Positions 20,841 to 32,899 of a stretch of DNA of 64,000 bases are shown piece after piece. Position 1 is the first letter of the stretch; every line of letters begins with the position of its first letter. The stretch lies in contig CM060131.1 of NCBI GenBank assembly GCA_030522415.1, forward strand, positions 13,908,703 through 13,972,702. Direction: 5' to 3'. The notes beneath the pieces were generated by a model. It did no database searches. It had not been told where the DNA came from and saw only the letters and a list, made by a program, of their open reading frames with translations. A program made the translations under genes and the position numbers. The DNA is from Channallabes apus (Eukaryota > Chordata > Actinopteri > Siluriformes > Clariidae).

Positions 20841-21672
20841 TATTAGAAATCATGTTGGCAAATGTTTAGATTCTAGATTCTAAACGTTTAGATGTTTATA
20901 GCACATGTGCTTTTTCTTTCTGCAGCAACTGTTAAACATGATTTTGCTTTCCTGCTATCATATTTAACATGAATAAATGTAACTCTATCTTTCTTATTAG
21001 CCGTGAAATAATTTACAGTGACATGGGGGAATATGCCACAATACCTGAAGCAGGAGGTAATATCAAATATTATCTGAGAACCTTATCTAGATGATTACTA
21101 TTAATATAAATTAAAATATTCCTGAAGATTCTTTGCTTTAGTAGAACACACAAGTATCAACAGTGTTCATAATTTAAATAAATGAGTAAATTGTGTGCAG
21201 TTGAAGTTGGTTATTTAAAAAAAACTCAATGTATTCACAGGGCTCAATAAACCACTTGCTGATCAGTAAGTAACGTCCTTGACCCAAGCTAAGGAAGCTA
21301 CATACCACATTTAGTGCAATTGCACTAAAAGCAACAGATGTGCTGATTGTCATGCTTAATTCCAATCTATCTGTACTTTTCTTAGTGATGCTAAGAGTGC
21401 CACACTGTATCATCTTGCTGACCCTTCTGAGATATACAGCTTAGTGCAAGGTAATAATTTATTTACTGCTGTACTGTACATTCAGATATGCATACAATAT
21501 GATATTTAAATTAAAAGAATGCTTAAGCTTATTAAACTGACTTTATTGGTGGACATATTTTAATCAGTTAAATTTGACTTTTATCTTAACAGAAAATGAA
21601 CCCAAGATGGAAAGAGAGGCCAAACAATCTGCAGCAGTCTATGCACAAGTGCTGAAGGGAAAGAGAAAATAA
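17882..21672 (+). CDS. Ig-domain receptor with long tyrosine-rich tail (LITR-like, gene 2; 5' end not found)
   Basis: The exons are 17882-18190 (Ig), 18445-18504 and 18686-18745 (spacers), 19843-19941 (transmembrane), 20048-20075, 20220-20245, 20328-20358, 21001-21056, 21241-21265, 21386-21450 and 21593-21672. Every junction has AG/GT borders and the frame stays open to TAA at 21670. The Ig domain differs from gene 1 at about five residues in 103. The membrane segment (AMVSLITLVLIGVIL) has no charge inside. Tail tyrosines occur as IYSDM, EYATI, LYHLA, IYSLV and VYAQV: YxxM could bind PI3-kinase, and YATI, YSLV and YAQV are YxxI/V motifs that resemble ITIMs but lack the usual residue at -2. 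An inhibitory or dual role is inferred. LITR-like is the best call, not certain. Confidence 0.72.
18445..18745 (+). repeat. Tandemly duplicated spacer exon unit (about 240 bp) of gene 2
   Basis: Two 60-base exons (18445-18504 and 18686-18745) lie in near-identical surroundings, from TTTTTAGCTCATTATATATA through the exon to an ATCT run. Both keep phase 1, so either or both can be included. Gene 1 has one such exon. Confidence 0.8.
18514..18577. repeat. (ATCT)n microsatellite after first spacer exon
   Basis: About 15 ATCT units. Confidence 0.95.
18756..18900. repeat. (ATCT)n microsatellite after second spacer exon
   Basis: About 34 ATCT units with a few substitutions, changing to GTCT near the end. 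Confidence 0.95.
19070..19510 (+). pseudogene. Decayed Tc1-like remnant in intron of gene 2
   Basis: It begins like an N-terminal helix-turn-helix (AKTAVKKVAEMPGIGLRTV at about 19145-19205) and ends like a Tc1 C-terminus (GAGAAGGTTTTACAGGG, GATCTTGGCCAAA). The middle is deleted and it carries several stops. It matches parts of 1030-1590 in gene 1, so it is ancestral to both. Confidence 0.5.
20758..20837. repeat. (AT)n microsatellite in intron
   Basis: About 38 AT units in the long intron before the YSDM/YATI exon of gene 2. Confidence 0.95.
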
Positions 21673-21713
21673 CTTGCCATCATTTCTTACAACAATGCGA
21701 TTAAATTGCTAAT

Positions 21714-21723
21714 AATAAATAAA
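21714..21723 (+). promoter_or_regulatory. Polyadenylation signals of gene 2
   Basis: Two overlapping AATAAA sequences about 45 bases after the stop codon. Confidence 0.6.
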
Positions 21724-21724
21724 G

Positions 21725-22780
21725 ATAGTAAGCAGTCATTGTTTTAGGTATCAAGTAAGAGAAAAATGAATTATTTACTGTGTAAATTAGTTAATTACTT
21801 AATTGAGGCATCCAGATTATGTTAAACAGTAAATACAATATGTGATAATTTTAAAGAGTTAAAGACTAAAGTAAATACACAATGATGTACATAATTGCTG
21901 CACCATGTTTCCTCCGATCCTCCAGCACTGCTCGCCTTGTCCCACCATCTCTCAGGGATCGAGACATTTATCCAGACTCTTTTCTGTTCAAGCACATACT
22001 GTAGGTGGTGGAACGAATTTTCTCTAGATGTCCATACAGCAGAGTCTTTTACTCAAGATGCATCTTTTTCTCCAATACTTGGAATAATGTTCAATGTGGC
22101 ACTCATTAATAAAAAAAACATTTAAATTGTTGACACATCGCCATTTTATAATAGGGATAACGCTATGATTTTATAAGAGCAAGATTTTAAGTACAGTCAT
22201 GTAACCCTTAGGAGTCTGAGGGTGTTTTGGAGCCCTGAAGAGATTCTGACCTGTCCTGACATTTGTGTATTTTTCAGTTCCTTATAAACATATAAATATC
22301 TAAAGTCTGATAACATTTTATTCAGCACAAACTGGTCAACAATAATATATGAGCAGCATGTATGTACAAGTTTGTATAGTGGAGAATAAACAGTTATGCG
22401 TGATTTTTGAAAACAACAAAAAACAAGTCACTGAAATACGACCACAAAACACATTCATGACATTTGTTTACAAGACATTTGTGACCTGGATCTTGTAATG
22501 TAGAGCTTTTCCTTCAAAATGATGTGAATCATCTTGCTCACTCATTTACAGAAAACAATACATTCATTTAAATTTTCTAAGACACTTTTTGTTTAGAAAG
22601 GCCGTATGCGAGGAGGTGTGAATGACCATGAATAATGCTGATATTCACACCAGAGAAGACAAAGACTCGCATAATGAGCTGTATAATAACCCCCTTTCAG
22701 TCAGGTATGGGACAGAGGAAAGTGTTACAAGAAAATAATTAGAGGACAGAAATATATTTCTTTGTTTGTGGTTTATTTAG
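21725..22780. other. Region without recognised genes; possible piggyBac-like end at 22205
   Basis: No supported gene. TAACCCTTAGGAGTC at about 22203 resembles the outer end of fish piggyBac-type elements (CCCTT start near a TTAA-like site), but I found no matching opposite end. Confidence 0.2.
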
Positions 22781-22789
22781 AATAACTTA

Positions 22790-23060
22790 AGGTTCACTTG
22801 CACAAATTCCAGGAACAGTTTAAAATAAATGCAAACATTTAAATAAAAAAAGTGCAAACAACATTCAGGGTAAAATGGTGCAAACCAAAAACAGTGTAAA
22901 ATATAAACTGTGCAAAAACATACATGCAGGGTAAAACTCCAACAGGAACAGTACAAAAGAAAAACTGAAGAAGAAAAAAGACGGACATTCAGGTTAAAAC
23001 AGTGCAAGATAAAAAAAAAACTGTGCAAAAATATACATGCAGGGTAAGCACTGGTGGCAG
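22790..23060. repeat. Degenerate minisatellite with AACAGTGCAA motif
   Basis: Blocks with ACATTCAGGTTAAAACAGTG, AACTGTGCAAAAA and ATACATGCAGGGTAA recur three to four times with a unit of about 60-120 bases. Confidence 0.6.
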
Positions 23061-23148
23061 CAATGTCCAAGAAGTGTAGAAATATCTTTCTGTACTACTT
23101 CATTGTTTTGTGCTGTGCAGTGTAGTACGTAATAGCTGATCAGCGAGA

Positions 23149-24330
23149 TTAACCCCCATGTGCTGGTTGTACGCAGTCACAGGTGCAGGATATGGAAATG
23201 TCTGTAGTCCATGTACCTTGTAATTTAACCCTCATCTTCACCGTGTCTACTGTATAAGCAGAATGGATGAAAGATTCAAATACAAGAGATCCATCTGAAC
23301 GATGCTTGCGTGTCTTGATGTGAGGTGCTGGTGAAGGCAAGGATGATGCAGTCACATTCCTAAAAACAAATAAATAAATAAATGTTAGCCTATACTGTTC
23401 AGAGTAAATGTATGTGCAATTAATAGGTATGGACGCACAATATATACAGAGAGGCCCAAAAAATTTATCCAAACTTCTACATGAAAAATATACACCTGTC
23501 TTCTGTAGGTCACATGACAGCATCAATGGGGGTGATACAACTGACATTTTTAGAGGAAAGATAATACTACACACTGCTGCCATAATTCAATTTGAATTTT
23601 AAAAGGCCATAGATAACAATTGTGAAAGTGTGTTATACATTTTATTCATATAAAATGCGTGTTCATTGTGTATACACAAATATTCATAAACATCTCTTTG
23701 CTACATAAGGCAGTATTTTAGCCATGTGGAGCTAGCTTGTTTGTGCTAAATAACATTACCGATATCAGTGTTATAAGCTAACCAAAACTGAGCCAAATAT
23801 ATATTAGCAACCATAATCTAAAGCTATCCAAAACAGGCAAAATACATTAGAACATTTACAAACATCTGTCAACTCCATAAGGCATTAGCTTAGCCACTGG
23901 GACATGTTTGCGCTAAGATAAGGCAGCATGTTAGCATGGTTTACCTAAACTGTGCAAATGGCATTGAAAGCCAATGTGTCACATAAGCTGATAAGAGCTA
24001 GCTGTAGTGAGGAAAATATTTACTAATATTAATTTATATAAGACTTAATACCTTACCCATTGTCATAGCAGCTTGCTTGAATGTCCTCTGCTGGATCTGT
24101 TCTCTCTTTAAAATGCTCCCGTTCGTCGTCAGAGTCACACAGTCTTCTTCTGAGGTAAAGGTAAACTCATCCTATGGTCCAGAACATTCTGAAGAGCTTC
24201 CTCGGCTGTGTAGCGCACGCCATCTTCCAAACGTGCAGACAAACTCACTGAATCTGTGTGTAAACTCTGTGTTTTCAAGCCGGTCTTTGTGTGTGTTTTC
24301 TGACTGTCCCCACATCGGCATCTACAGATG
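23149..24330 (-). CDS. Two-exon coding-like region, unrecognised
   Basis: On the minus strand, a 3' exon (about 23356 down to the stop at 23149-23151) begins after TTTTTAG and reads NVTASSLPSPAPHIKTRKHR, ending in CTCDCVQPAHGG. A possible upstream exon ends at a GTAAGG donor near 24058 and contains VRYTAEEALQNVLDH with an acidic stretch (DSDDERE) in another frame. An ATG lies at about 24330. The N-terminal pattern is reminiscent of piggyBac-derived proteins, but I do not recognise it firmly. A frameshift is likely, so this may be a transposon relic rather than a gene. Confidence 0.2.
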
Positions 24331-24625
24331 TCGCCATTAAAAACGCACGTTTCGAGAAAAGGGATCCCGTGACTTGCCGCGGCTTTGCGCGGCTGTGTGC
24401 GGCAAGCTGTGAACATGCCCTTCATTACCTGTAGGGGGCAGTCGTGTTTCAGTCTGAAGTATTGTGTGTCTACTGAAGCCCGAAAATCTGTCCAAATTAA
24501 ACTGCGCATGCGTGTTTGGAGACGCTGTGCCCGCGCTGTGGATCAGTCGGTTGGGAATTATCATGGAGGTACAACACGGCGTGGCTGCAACTGGAGTTTG
24601 TCGTGTTCGAGGTAAGTTTAGCTTT
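24330..24625. promoter_or_regulatory. GC- and CpG-rich segment, possible bidirectional promoter
   Basis: CpG density is far above the AT-rich surroundings (CCGCGGCTTTGCGCGGCTG and following). A plus-strand ATG at about 24560 is followed by an open stretch to a GTAAGT donor at about 24612, and minus-strand coding-like sequence starts at about 24330. The pairing is inference. The DIRS element begins about 130 bases downstream. Confidence 0.25.
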
Positions 24626-24740
24626 CTGTTTTGGATGTGATTCTCGCTTTCATGACTCCCAATTAATGTTCATCTTAATCTCAGGACGTACAATTAGCAA
24701 TATTTCAGTTTTTAATAGTGTGGAGATCCACAAAACACTG

Positions 24741-24950
24741 TTCCCTAGCAAGGCTACACTCGATGCTGCGTGAAAACGCTATGGGAACCAGTTTGTCGCG
24801 TTGCCGGTCGTTGAAGCATGCTGTGAAAACACGCCAAAGTTTTTGGCTATATATAACCTCGACAGGTGACGTCATCTGATTAGATGTAGGTGGAGGTTAT
24901 AAAAACAGGTGAGCCAGCAACGACCTCAGATCATTTGTCTTCAGAGCCTA
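24741..24950 (+). repeat. DIRS left inverted terminal repeat
   Basis: It includes GATGCTGCGTGAAAACGCTA, a TATATATAACC box and TGACGTCATC. The right repeat carries the inverse of all three in the inverse order. Confidence 0.85.
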
Positions 24951-25869
24951 GTTGTGAAGCGTGCTTGTGATAAACCAGCAAAATAAGAAGGTGTTTAACT
25001 CACCGATTTGACGAGTTTAATCCCTCCGTGTGTGATAATCTATATCGGAGTGCGATCTCTACACTGCTTCGACTAGTGCTGCGCGCGCCGCGCATTCCGT
25101 GAGAAGCTGCGAGTCGCCGCGCGTTCCTGGCTTAAAACTCGTGCATCTGACAGAGCTGCGGCAGACGGAGGTAAGAAAACTCCTTTCTTCCGCGTTGTCA
25201 TCACGAGGATTTCTCTCTTTTTTACCGGAGATGAAAATAGCCTTAAGCACTAAAACAAGCAGTAGACGGCAGCTTCTGTCGGGTGGCCGGGGGGCGGAGC
25301 CTCAATGACGCTCTCCCCCCCCCCCTCTTAGCTCTCTTCATGTGAGTTAACCCTTTCATGGAGTAGGCTGTATTCATGCTGTGTTTTTCATGCCATCGAC
25401 TTATTTGTTTATTTAAATATAGTCGAAATGGAAACGCGGGATTGTATGATGACGCCCAGATAGCAGAGACGCTTCACAGGCTATCTCTCTCCTGGGACAT
25501 CATCCTCCCTGGTAAGCTTATACTTCCTTTCTAGCTGTGTAGACTTTTATCTGCCCTAGAGGGAAAAGCTTTTCAGGCAGTGGGTCAGCTTGGTGCTCCA
25601 CTGCACACAGGAGGTCAGACTGATTTAAAATATATATATATATACATATATGTGTATAAAATAAAATAAATGGGGGTGGCCCCCCAATAGGGAAAGGCAC
25701 CCAGAATTCCTTTTAACGAATATGTGTTCTCCCTGGCACCCCCAGGAGGTCGGTGTTTTGCTCCGCCACCACTGGTGTTCGGGCAACACCAGTCTCCAAT
25801 AGGCTGTTAGTTCTTCGGTTTTTCCTGCCATGCTTCAGGATGCCGAACATCTAACATCCTCCCCCCCGT

Positions 25870-27240
25870 TTAACCAAGCTGCCGAAACTTTTGCCCTTTT
25901 ATGAGAAACTGGCAGCGTGGAAGCTACTGCCAAGTATATCTCCTTGGGTACTAAGCACTGGAGAGAGGAACTACAGGATTCAGTTCTCACTTCACCTTCT
26001 GTGTTTTCAATGGCGTGGCCTCCACTTCCATGAAACCAGAAAGTGCGCATCTGCTGACAGTCTGCCAGGGAAGGGGGCCATGGAACATGTTCCCCCACCA
26101 GACAGTGAGTCAGGCTACTACAGTCGGTATTCTTGGTTCCCAAGAGGAACTGGAGCTGCATCCAATATTTCAGATTCTGCGGGCTCTCCCGCTACCTGAA
26201 AATCAATGAATACAGTTCAGTTCTTGACTGTAAAGGTGATTGCTCTCAACCCTACCAAGCGATTGTTTCTGACAATCGATTTAAGGACGCTTACTTTCAT
26301 ACAGAAACATTGCCACAACACAGGGAGATCCTGAGGTTCGCTTTCGGGGGCGAAGCTTACCAGTATCGGGTCCTTCCATTGGTCTAGCTTACCCGCACAC
26401 ATACAAAATGCACAGATTTAGCCCTGGCTCTTACGGGAGTCCCAGGGCATCCGGTGGCTAGTGCTTCGACATCAGCATGTCGTCCTAGCTCATCTCTGTT
26501 CTCAGGACTGGGACCCAACGCCACGAAAGCGTGCTCTTTCCTGTGCAGAGGACAACACATTGGGTGCTATATGGGATTCGGTCGTAAGCAGGCACAGCTG
26601 TCTCCCGCTCGTATCGAACCCATTCTCAACACCCTCAAGGAAAACAAGGTAGACCAGAAAGTGACCATCACTTTCAGACATCCTAGCTCTCATGACAGCT
26701 GTATCCATGGTGACACCTTTGGACCTTCTGCACATGAGAGCATTCTAAGTTGTGGCTAAGAACCAGGGGATATCACTAGGGCCAATCCCCAATATGGGTT
26801 ACGCGCCAGGTGCTTCGTACCCTTTCTACGTGGTTCAGACCCCGGTCTCTACTCTGGGTCCCACTCTAAGTTCATCTTGTCGTCGCTGAGGCTAACGACA
26901 GATGCTTCCCTCATAGGCTGGGGTGCGGTCTCTGATGACTGTCCAGCCCAAGGGAGCTGGAGAGGCTATCTTCTCGCATGGCACAGCAATTGCCTCGAAA
27001 TGATGGCTCTATTTCTGGCCCTAAAGCACTTCCTCCAGCAGTTGAGAGGCTGCCATGTCCTAGTGCGGGGGACAACAATAATATATGGCAGTCTCATATA
27101 TTATCGCCAGGGCGGACTGTGCTCGCGCCGCTAACAGCTAGCGCACCAGGTTCCTGTCCCTCAGAGCGATTTACATTCCAGCATGGATGCGGGAGCAGTA
27201 GTACTGTCCAGTCTATCTCTGACACACGGGGAATGGTAAC
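25870..27240 (+). pseudogene. DIRS reverse transcriptase / RNase H (multiple frameshifts)
   Basis: Pieces in order: EKLAAWKLLPSISPWVLSTG and VPPPDSESGYYSRY (about 25890-26140), FKDAYFHTETLPQHREILRF with GGEAYQYRVLPL (about 26280-26390), QLSPARIEPILNTLKE (about 26600), then RNase H with LTTDASLIGWGAV and NCLEMMALFLALKHFLQQLR (26877-27055). The YIDD-type catalytic part is missing between about 26400 and 26500. At least four frame changes and stops. DIRS-type by similarity of block order. Confidence 0.8.
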
Positions 27241-27850
27241 CCCACTCCGAAGTAGTCAGGGAGAGATTTTCATGTAGCAAGGCGGACCTCTTGCCTTCTA
27301 AGATATGCTTCGCCTTTTACTGCTCTTCAGATTTACGTCCACCGCATCAGCTAGTGGCGTAGGTCAGAGCAGCTTCTACATGTTTTGGATGAGAGATGCT
27401 ATTGCCCTCTCCTATGAGGCGCGTGGGTTCACTTCGCCTCTGGGAATCAGGGCTCTTTCAACCCTGGGGATTGCCTCATCTATTGCATTAGCAAGAGGAA
27501 TTCCCCTGCAGCAAGTATATGCTAAGCAGGTAAACCCAGTCCACTGCCGAATTGTTTCAGTGCTGGAGTTTCCCTCCTCGGGTCTGTGCCCTAGTACTCT
27601 CAGGACGTACGTGACTGCATCCTCTCTCAACTATCTTCAGAAAGCTCCATAAACCCAACAGGCACCCTATTGCTCTTGAAGCCTTCTGTCCTCCGCGCTT
27701 ACAGCTTCGGAGCAGGAGAGACTTCACTTGCTGTGTCCAGCTTGTGCTCTTCAGATCTACGTCCACCGCATCAGCTAGTGGCGTAGGTCAGAGCAGTTTC
27801 TACATGTTCTGGATGAGACATGCTATTGCCCTCTCCTATGAGGCGCGTGG

Positions 27851-28193
27851 TGTTGTGGAAAAATACTCAGAGTCGGGCCCTGCTTACAGAAGATTACGAC
27901 CTTTATTATCAAACAACAAGGCCGGAGCTGTGTCCGTGGAGCAACTGAATTCTCTTGCTGTGTGCTATAGTACATATGCAGTGCCTGCCCCTCCTCTCTG
28001 CAACATCTGGGTTTCATTAAAGGGTCGTCTTTAGCCCCCCCAATGTAAAGCTTGGGTTTCCTATATGCAATGCACACAAAGAAGCCTATGTCCCAGCTTG
28101 CACACACATCCACGATTTTATACTGATAAGGTATCTTCTAACCCCCCAAAAGTAAGTAAAATCAAATGAAATCAAATAAAAATTTCTCCCATA
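27851..28193 (-). repeat. 3' LTR of the provirus
   Basis: Starts TGTTGTGGAAAAATACTCAG on the plus strand and ends TTTCTCCCATA. It appears to differ from the other LTR by about one base in a visual comparison. Confidence 0.88.
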
Positions 28194-29229
28194 TATCCCC
28201 CCCTCTGGGACTTATAAGTCCCACTCTAATTGGTTAATCTAGAGTGCGACTCCATGAGTCAGTCTTCCTTATACTAACTGGTGATTAAATTAAATCACTG
28301 GACTTTTATCAATGACCAACCCATGGACTCGCCCTCTAGTGGAGATTCGGCCAAACCTCTCCTTCCACCCTTGACTAGGAATAGGAGTAAAAGACTCGAC
28401 CTCCATGACATCGTACTTCCCATTACTCAATAACATGACATGAACATGTACTTAATACAGTGATTTTCTAGGATTACATCAATTGGATAAATCATATAAC
28501 CTACAATGGAACATACAATTACACAATAACACAATACAATTTGTAAGAATGGATATACATTTAAACAGCCTTGTTGTAATATAATAGTCTTCAACTCAGG
28601 TGCTTTGCACACCGCAGGGAGTCAGTTGGAACCCACAAGAGAGGTTGCCAGCACGTCATTGTGGGCTCATGCCGTGGAAGATACTGTACACTTCAATATA
28701 TGAACCACTAAAGTCTCTTGTTAGAGATATATATGGCTGAGTTCGGGATATCCTTGATGACTGTGTCCAAAAATTCATCCTTGTCTGTTGTTGCTAGGAA
28801 ATGCTGTTAATTTTAGGAAACCTTTGATTAATAAATTCATAAATCACATTCATAAATTTACTTGACACAGTAAAGTCACCCATTAACTGCTTCAATTAAA
28901 CTTCTGCACCTGGAATAAAAGAGAACTGTGTTTAGTGGCATTACATATTGTCATAATCTGGTTAAGGCTTGCTTCCTTCTCGTGCATTTTTCCTGTGGAG
29001 GAAATTAAAATTAGTTGTCGCTGCTGCTGTTTTATCTGTAAAAGCAATATAGTGTTAGTTAAACAGAAATGCATTTATACAATGTAGAGGACACAGTTAG
29101 TTGTCACACATAATCTGTACAATTGTTTGTCCTGTTAATTGTGTCAGGAGAAACCTGGTCGAAGTCAGTCAGTCAGTCAGTCTCGTTTGTATCCGTAGTG
29201 GATGCTGCTCTTAAGCAGATTCTCATTCT

Positions 29230-30430
29230 TAATTTGGAGCAGCGGAGTGTTCAACGCTGTGCAATTTGGTATCCAACTTGTGCCAATAGTTGGTTATTTT
29301 CCAATAATGATTTAATTTCTTTGTATTTTTCTGATGTTCGGTTCTTCTTTCTTTCTTCCTTCGTTTTCGGTACCCATAGCTCTTTGTGACTCTCGTGTAA
29401 TTGTTCAAGTGATACCACACGGTCTTGTCTTTCACTTGAATCACTGTTGGAGTGGCTGCCACACTTTGTGGGGCCCCTCCCTCCTGGGCTTGTGCCACTT
29501 CCTCCTGAACACTCGCAGATAGACCTGGTCTCCTGGAGTGATGGGACACGGAGCGTCTCTTCCTCCTTGTTCTTTTCCTGCACATAGATTACTTCATGTA
29601 CGGCAGTTAGTTTCTTCATATAAGATTTTTTAAATTGTTTAAGCGGTGGCCTTTATATGGCTTCTACAGAATGGCACAGGCATGGGTCGACCCGTAAGCA
29701 TTCCATGCGGGGTTAGGTGTGCATTTGTGTTAGGTTGCATGCTTGTTAGCTCATTGGTACAGCATCAGTTAAAACCTAGTGTAGCATTGTACTACTACAA
29801 TTATTATTAAGCTTGGCTTTGAGATTACCATTTACACTCTCTACCTTCCCCTGGGACTGTGGACATCCACAAATCTTAGCTTTTCCCCAACCGTTGCAGC
29901 ACCTGTCTTACATTTTCTGAATGAATATTGATCCATTGTCGGAACTCATCTCTGATGGAATTTCAAATCTAGATATCACTTCCCTTACGATTTGATAACT
30001 GTTCCTTACTCTTCATCTGCAGATATTATTGCTTTTACTCATCTACTAAATATGTCAGTTATTACAAGCATGTATCTTTCGCCCTGAACACTACTTTATC
30101 CTACCCACATAGTTCACCACTAAGTGATTAAATGGTCATTCTGGTACCGGTATATAGCCTATAGGTGTCGCTGTTTCCTTCCTGACATTATGCATAGCAC
30201 ATATCTCCCATGAAGCTAGGAACTCTTCAACCATAGCAGATATAAAGACCAATACCCATGTTGCCTGATTTTTCTCACAACCTGTCTTCTTACACAATGG
30301 CCCAGTCCATGAGCATTTAAACCAGAAATATTCACCAGTGCTATGGGTGCTATAATCAGACCTTCATGTGGACACCAAATACCCTGTGCATCCTTATGCG
30401 CTCCCCTCTGGAGCCACATCGAGTGCTCGT
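29230..30430 (-). pseudogene. Retroviral integrase remnant
   Basis: Minus-strand frames show a possible zinc-binding part (around 30220-30430), a core piece with SSDNGS and a following PQSQGKVE-like segment (about 29840-29950), and a C-terminal part (29250-29580) that reads in two alternating frames. Several stops and frameshifts. Not functional. Confidence 0.6.
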
Positions 30431-31202
30431 ACGGACCTGCTTGATGTTGAGTACACATGACATCCTCTTACTGAGGCTGTGGTTCTATAAGGACTATGTG
30501 CGTTTGCACAGCTAGTTGCCATTTTGATGCACACTTCATTTCTAAATCTGCCATGTTGTTACCTTTAGCAACACAGTCATTTCCCTTTTTTACGGGTCTG
30601 ACATTTAATGAAAGTCAATCATCTTGGTAGCATCAGAGCAGACATTAGTTTACTTATCCGTTCAGCATTTTGAATGGGAGTTCCTTCATGCTTTTTAAAC
30701 CTTTGCTTCCATACGGTTCCAAACAGATGACATACACCATGGAATAGGCTGAATCTGTAATTCAAAAATCAAAAATATTTGCCACTAGACCTTTGGCTAA
30801 TTGACAAGCAGCGGTGAGCGATTTCAACTCAGCTAACTGAGCTGAACACGGTTGTGTACAATGCTGAGATAGGATAGGTTTAAAATCTTCTCCATCCTTC
30901 ATCACTACTGAATACCCTGTGTGACTTTCTACCTGGTCTCTAAACTAGATCCATCAACAAAATAAGTCACTTCCGCTTCAGCTATAGGCTTAGATTCAAG
31001 ATCAGGTCATAACCTAGTAAATGCCAATGAGTTCGCCACAAAACTATGAGTCACTCCTTTATAGGTTTAAGTGAGTGATTTAGCTGGATTAACTGTGTCA
31101 CATCGCTTTATATTAATGTCGGGATATGTAAGCAGTGAAGAATATGTTTGGAGGTGAGCTTGGGTTAGAACACCTTCCCCTTGTCTTATCAATTTATACA
31201 AT

Positions 31203-31484
31203 CTATCGGTAACCTGTTGTCAATGAAGATGCTGTTCTATATGTATAATGTACAACTACAAAACCCTGTTGGTAGCATGTTGGGTCACCTTGAGTTATAT
31301 TATCTAGCTTAGTGCTGTAGTAAGCTAGGGACTGGTTTTTCCTATCACTGCAAGTTTCCTGCATCAGTATAGCTGAGGTAGATCCATCAGCTTGGTTCAC
31401 TACATACCGATAGAACGGATTGCTATCATCAGGTACTGTATACCTAAAGTAGGTGCAGTCTGCATTTCTTTTTGATGGATTCAA
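31203..31484 (-). pseudogene. Retroviral RT connection / RNase H-like remnant
   Basis: A 93-codon open stretch with a YVVNQADGSTSAILMQETC block and SLAYYSTKLD, a pattern seen at the reverse transcriptase-RNase H junction of gamma/epsilon-like fish retroviruses. The upstream reverse transcriptase (31500-32800) is too broken to read. Confidence 0.6.
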
Positions 31485-32899
31485 ATGCTAACAGTATATC
31501 TGTGTTCTATTTTAAGGGAGAACTTAGATCTTGCAGTTCTTCTTTTCTCATTATCATCTCCCTTAGTGGAGCTGTTTTTCCTGCATATTCCTTACTCCAG
31601 TCAGCATGAAACCTGTTAACCCTATTAAAGCCATCACTGTTTATCAGGCTGTGACACTGGTGCCTTACTAATGCCTTCTAATTATGTATGTACTACGGCT
31701 GTCGTATCATGTGAAATTGGTCACCTTAACAATTTAACTTGAGGTTTACAGTATTGTAGTTTAGTTTATGACATTTTATGACCTCCTTACTAGCTTACGG
31801 TGTACCTTAATGGAATCATTCTGGCATGTTTCTAATGATGATAGACATATTAAACAGTAACCCATATGCTGACCCAGGCTATCTTCTATCCTTTAACCTC
31901 CTAAATCAGCTTCCACCTCTGATTGAATATATACAGTGAATGTTTGAACCACCGTGGCATTTTTGGAATCTATTTTGTCAACTGGCACTTGTAAATGCAA
32001 ATAAATGCAGTAGTTTACTCTTTTCTGCCATTCGAACACTGAAGAAGGCTGAACAAATATCATTACAATAAAATATTTGGCTTAGGGAGGGACATTAGTC
32101 AGCAGTGTGTGTGGATTTGGAACTTCTGCTGGATACTTTCCTGTTTTACTAGTAACTGCATGCAAATTATGCACATGATGCCATTTATTTGTACCTGGCT
32201 TAATCACTGGGGAAAATAGGAGTATTGCAACAACTGGTCTCTTTTAGCACAGATGCTTTTACAAGGCCTTCAGTAGTGTTCTATATACTGTACCCGCTTT
32301 TGCCTCAGGTCGTAAAGCATATTGTCTTACTCTGGGGGGTTCTACATCTGGTTTACATTGTACTTGAAGTTGACTGGCTGATTTAAGTAGGCCTACATCT
32401 GTATCATGTTTAGACTATAATTCAGATGGGATTTGACTATCCATTTGCCTATATAGGTAATTTCCCATAGTCGATTTCAGATGCTGATGCCATTTGGGTT
32501 TGTGACTTGTGGCTAACTACAACTTCCTTAAGAAGTACGAATCAATTTATTACCACACAAGATTTTTACACAGGTTTTATCTGCAGAATGAAATCAACAT
32601 AAATCCTATGAGCTGCAATTCTATCCTGCAGTACATACAATGTCACCTGAAGAACAGAATCAGTTACATTGAACCACCTTTTTACAAAATCACACTCCTC
32701 TACACTGATAGCTGCTCCTTGCCGACCTATGATGATGATGTGTTATGATGGGTCATACATCATTGTACAGTGAAAGTCTGACAGGGTAATTGTGCTTCAG
32801 GAATTTATGTTCAACATACACCCCTTCTGGAGAACACCATATTCGCAGTCCTAATTCACCTAATAATTCTTTTCCTAGTAAATTAACTTGAGACTAATA

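Noticed and set aside
22777..23070. Hydrophobic Cys/Phe-rich minus-strand frame resembling membrane segments
   Set aside because: The periodicity matches the minisatellite on the DNA level, with no start context or conserved motif.
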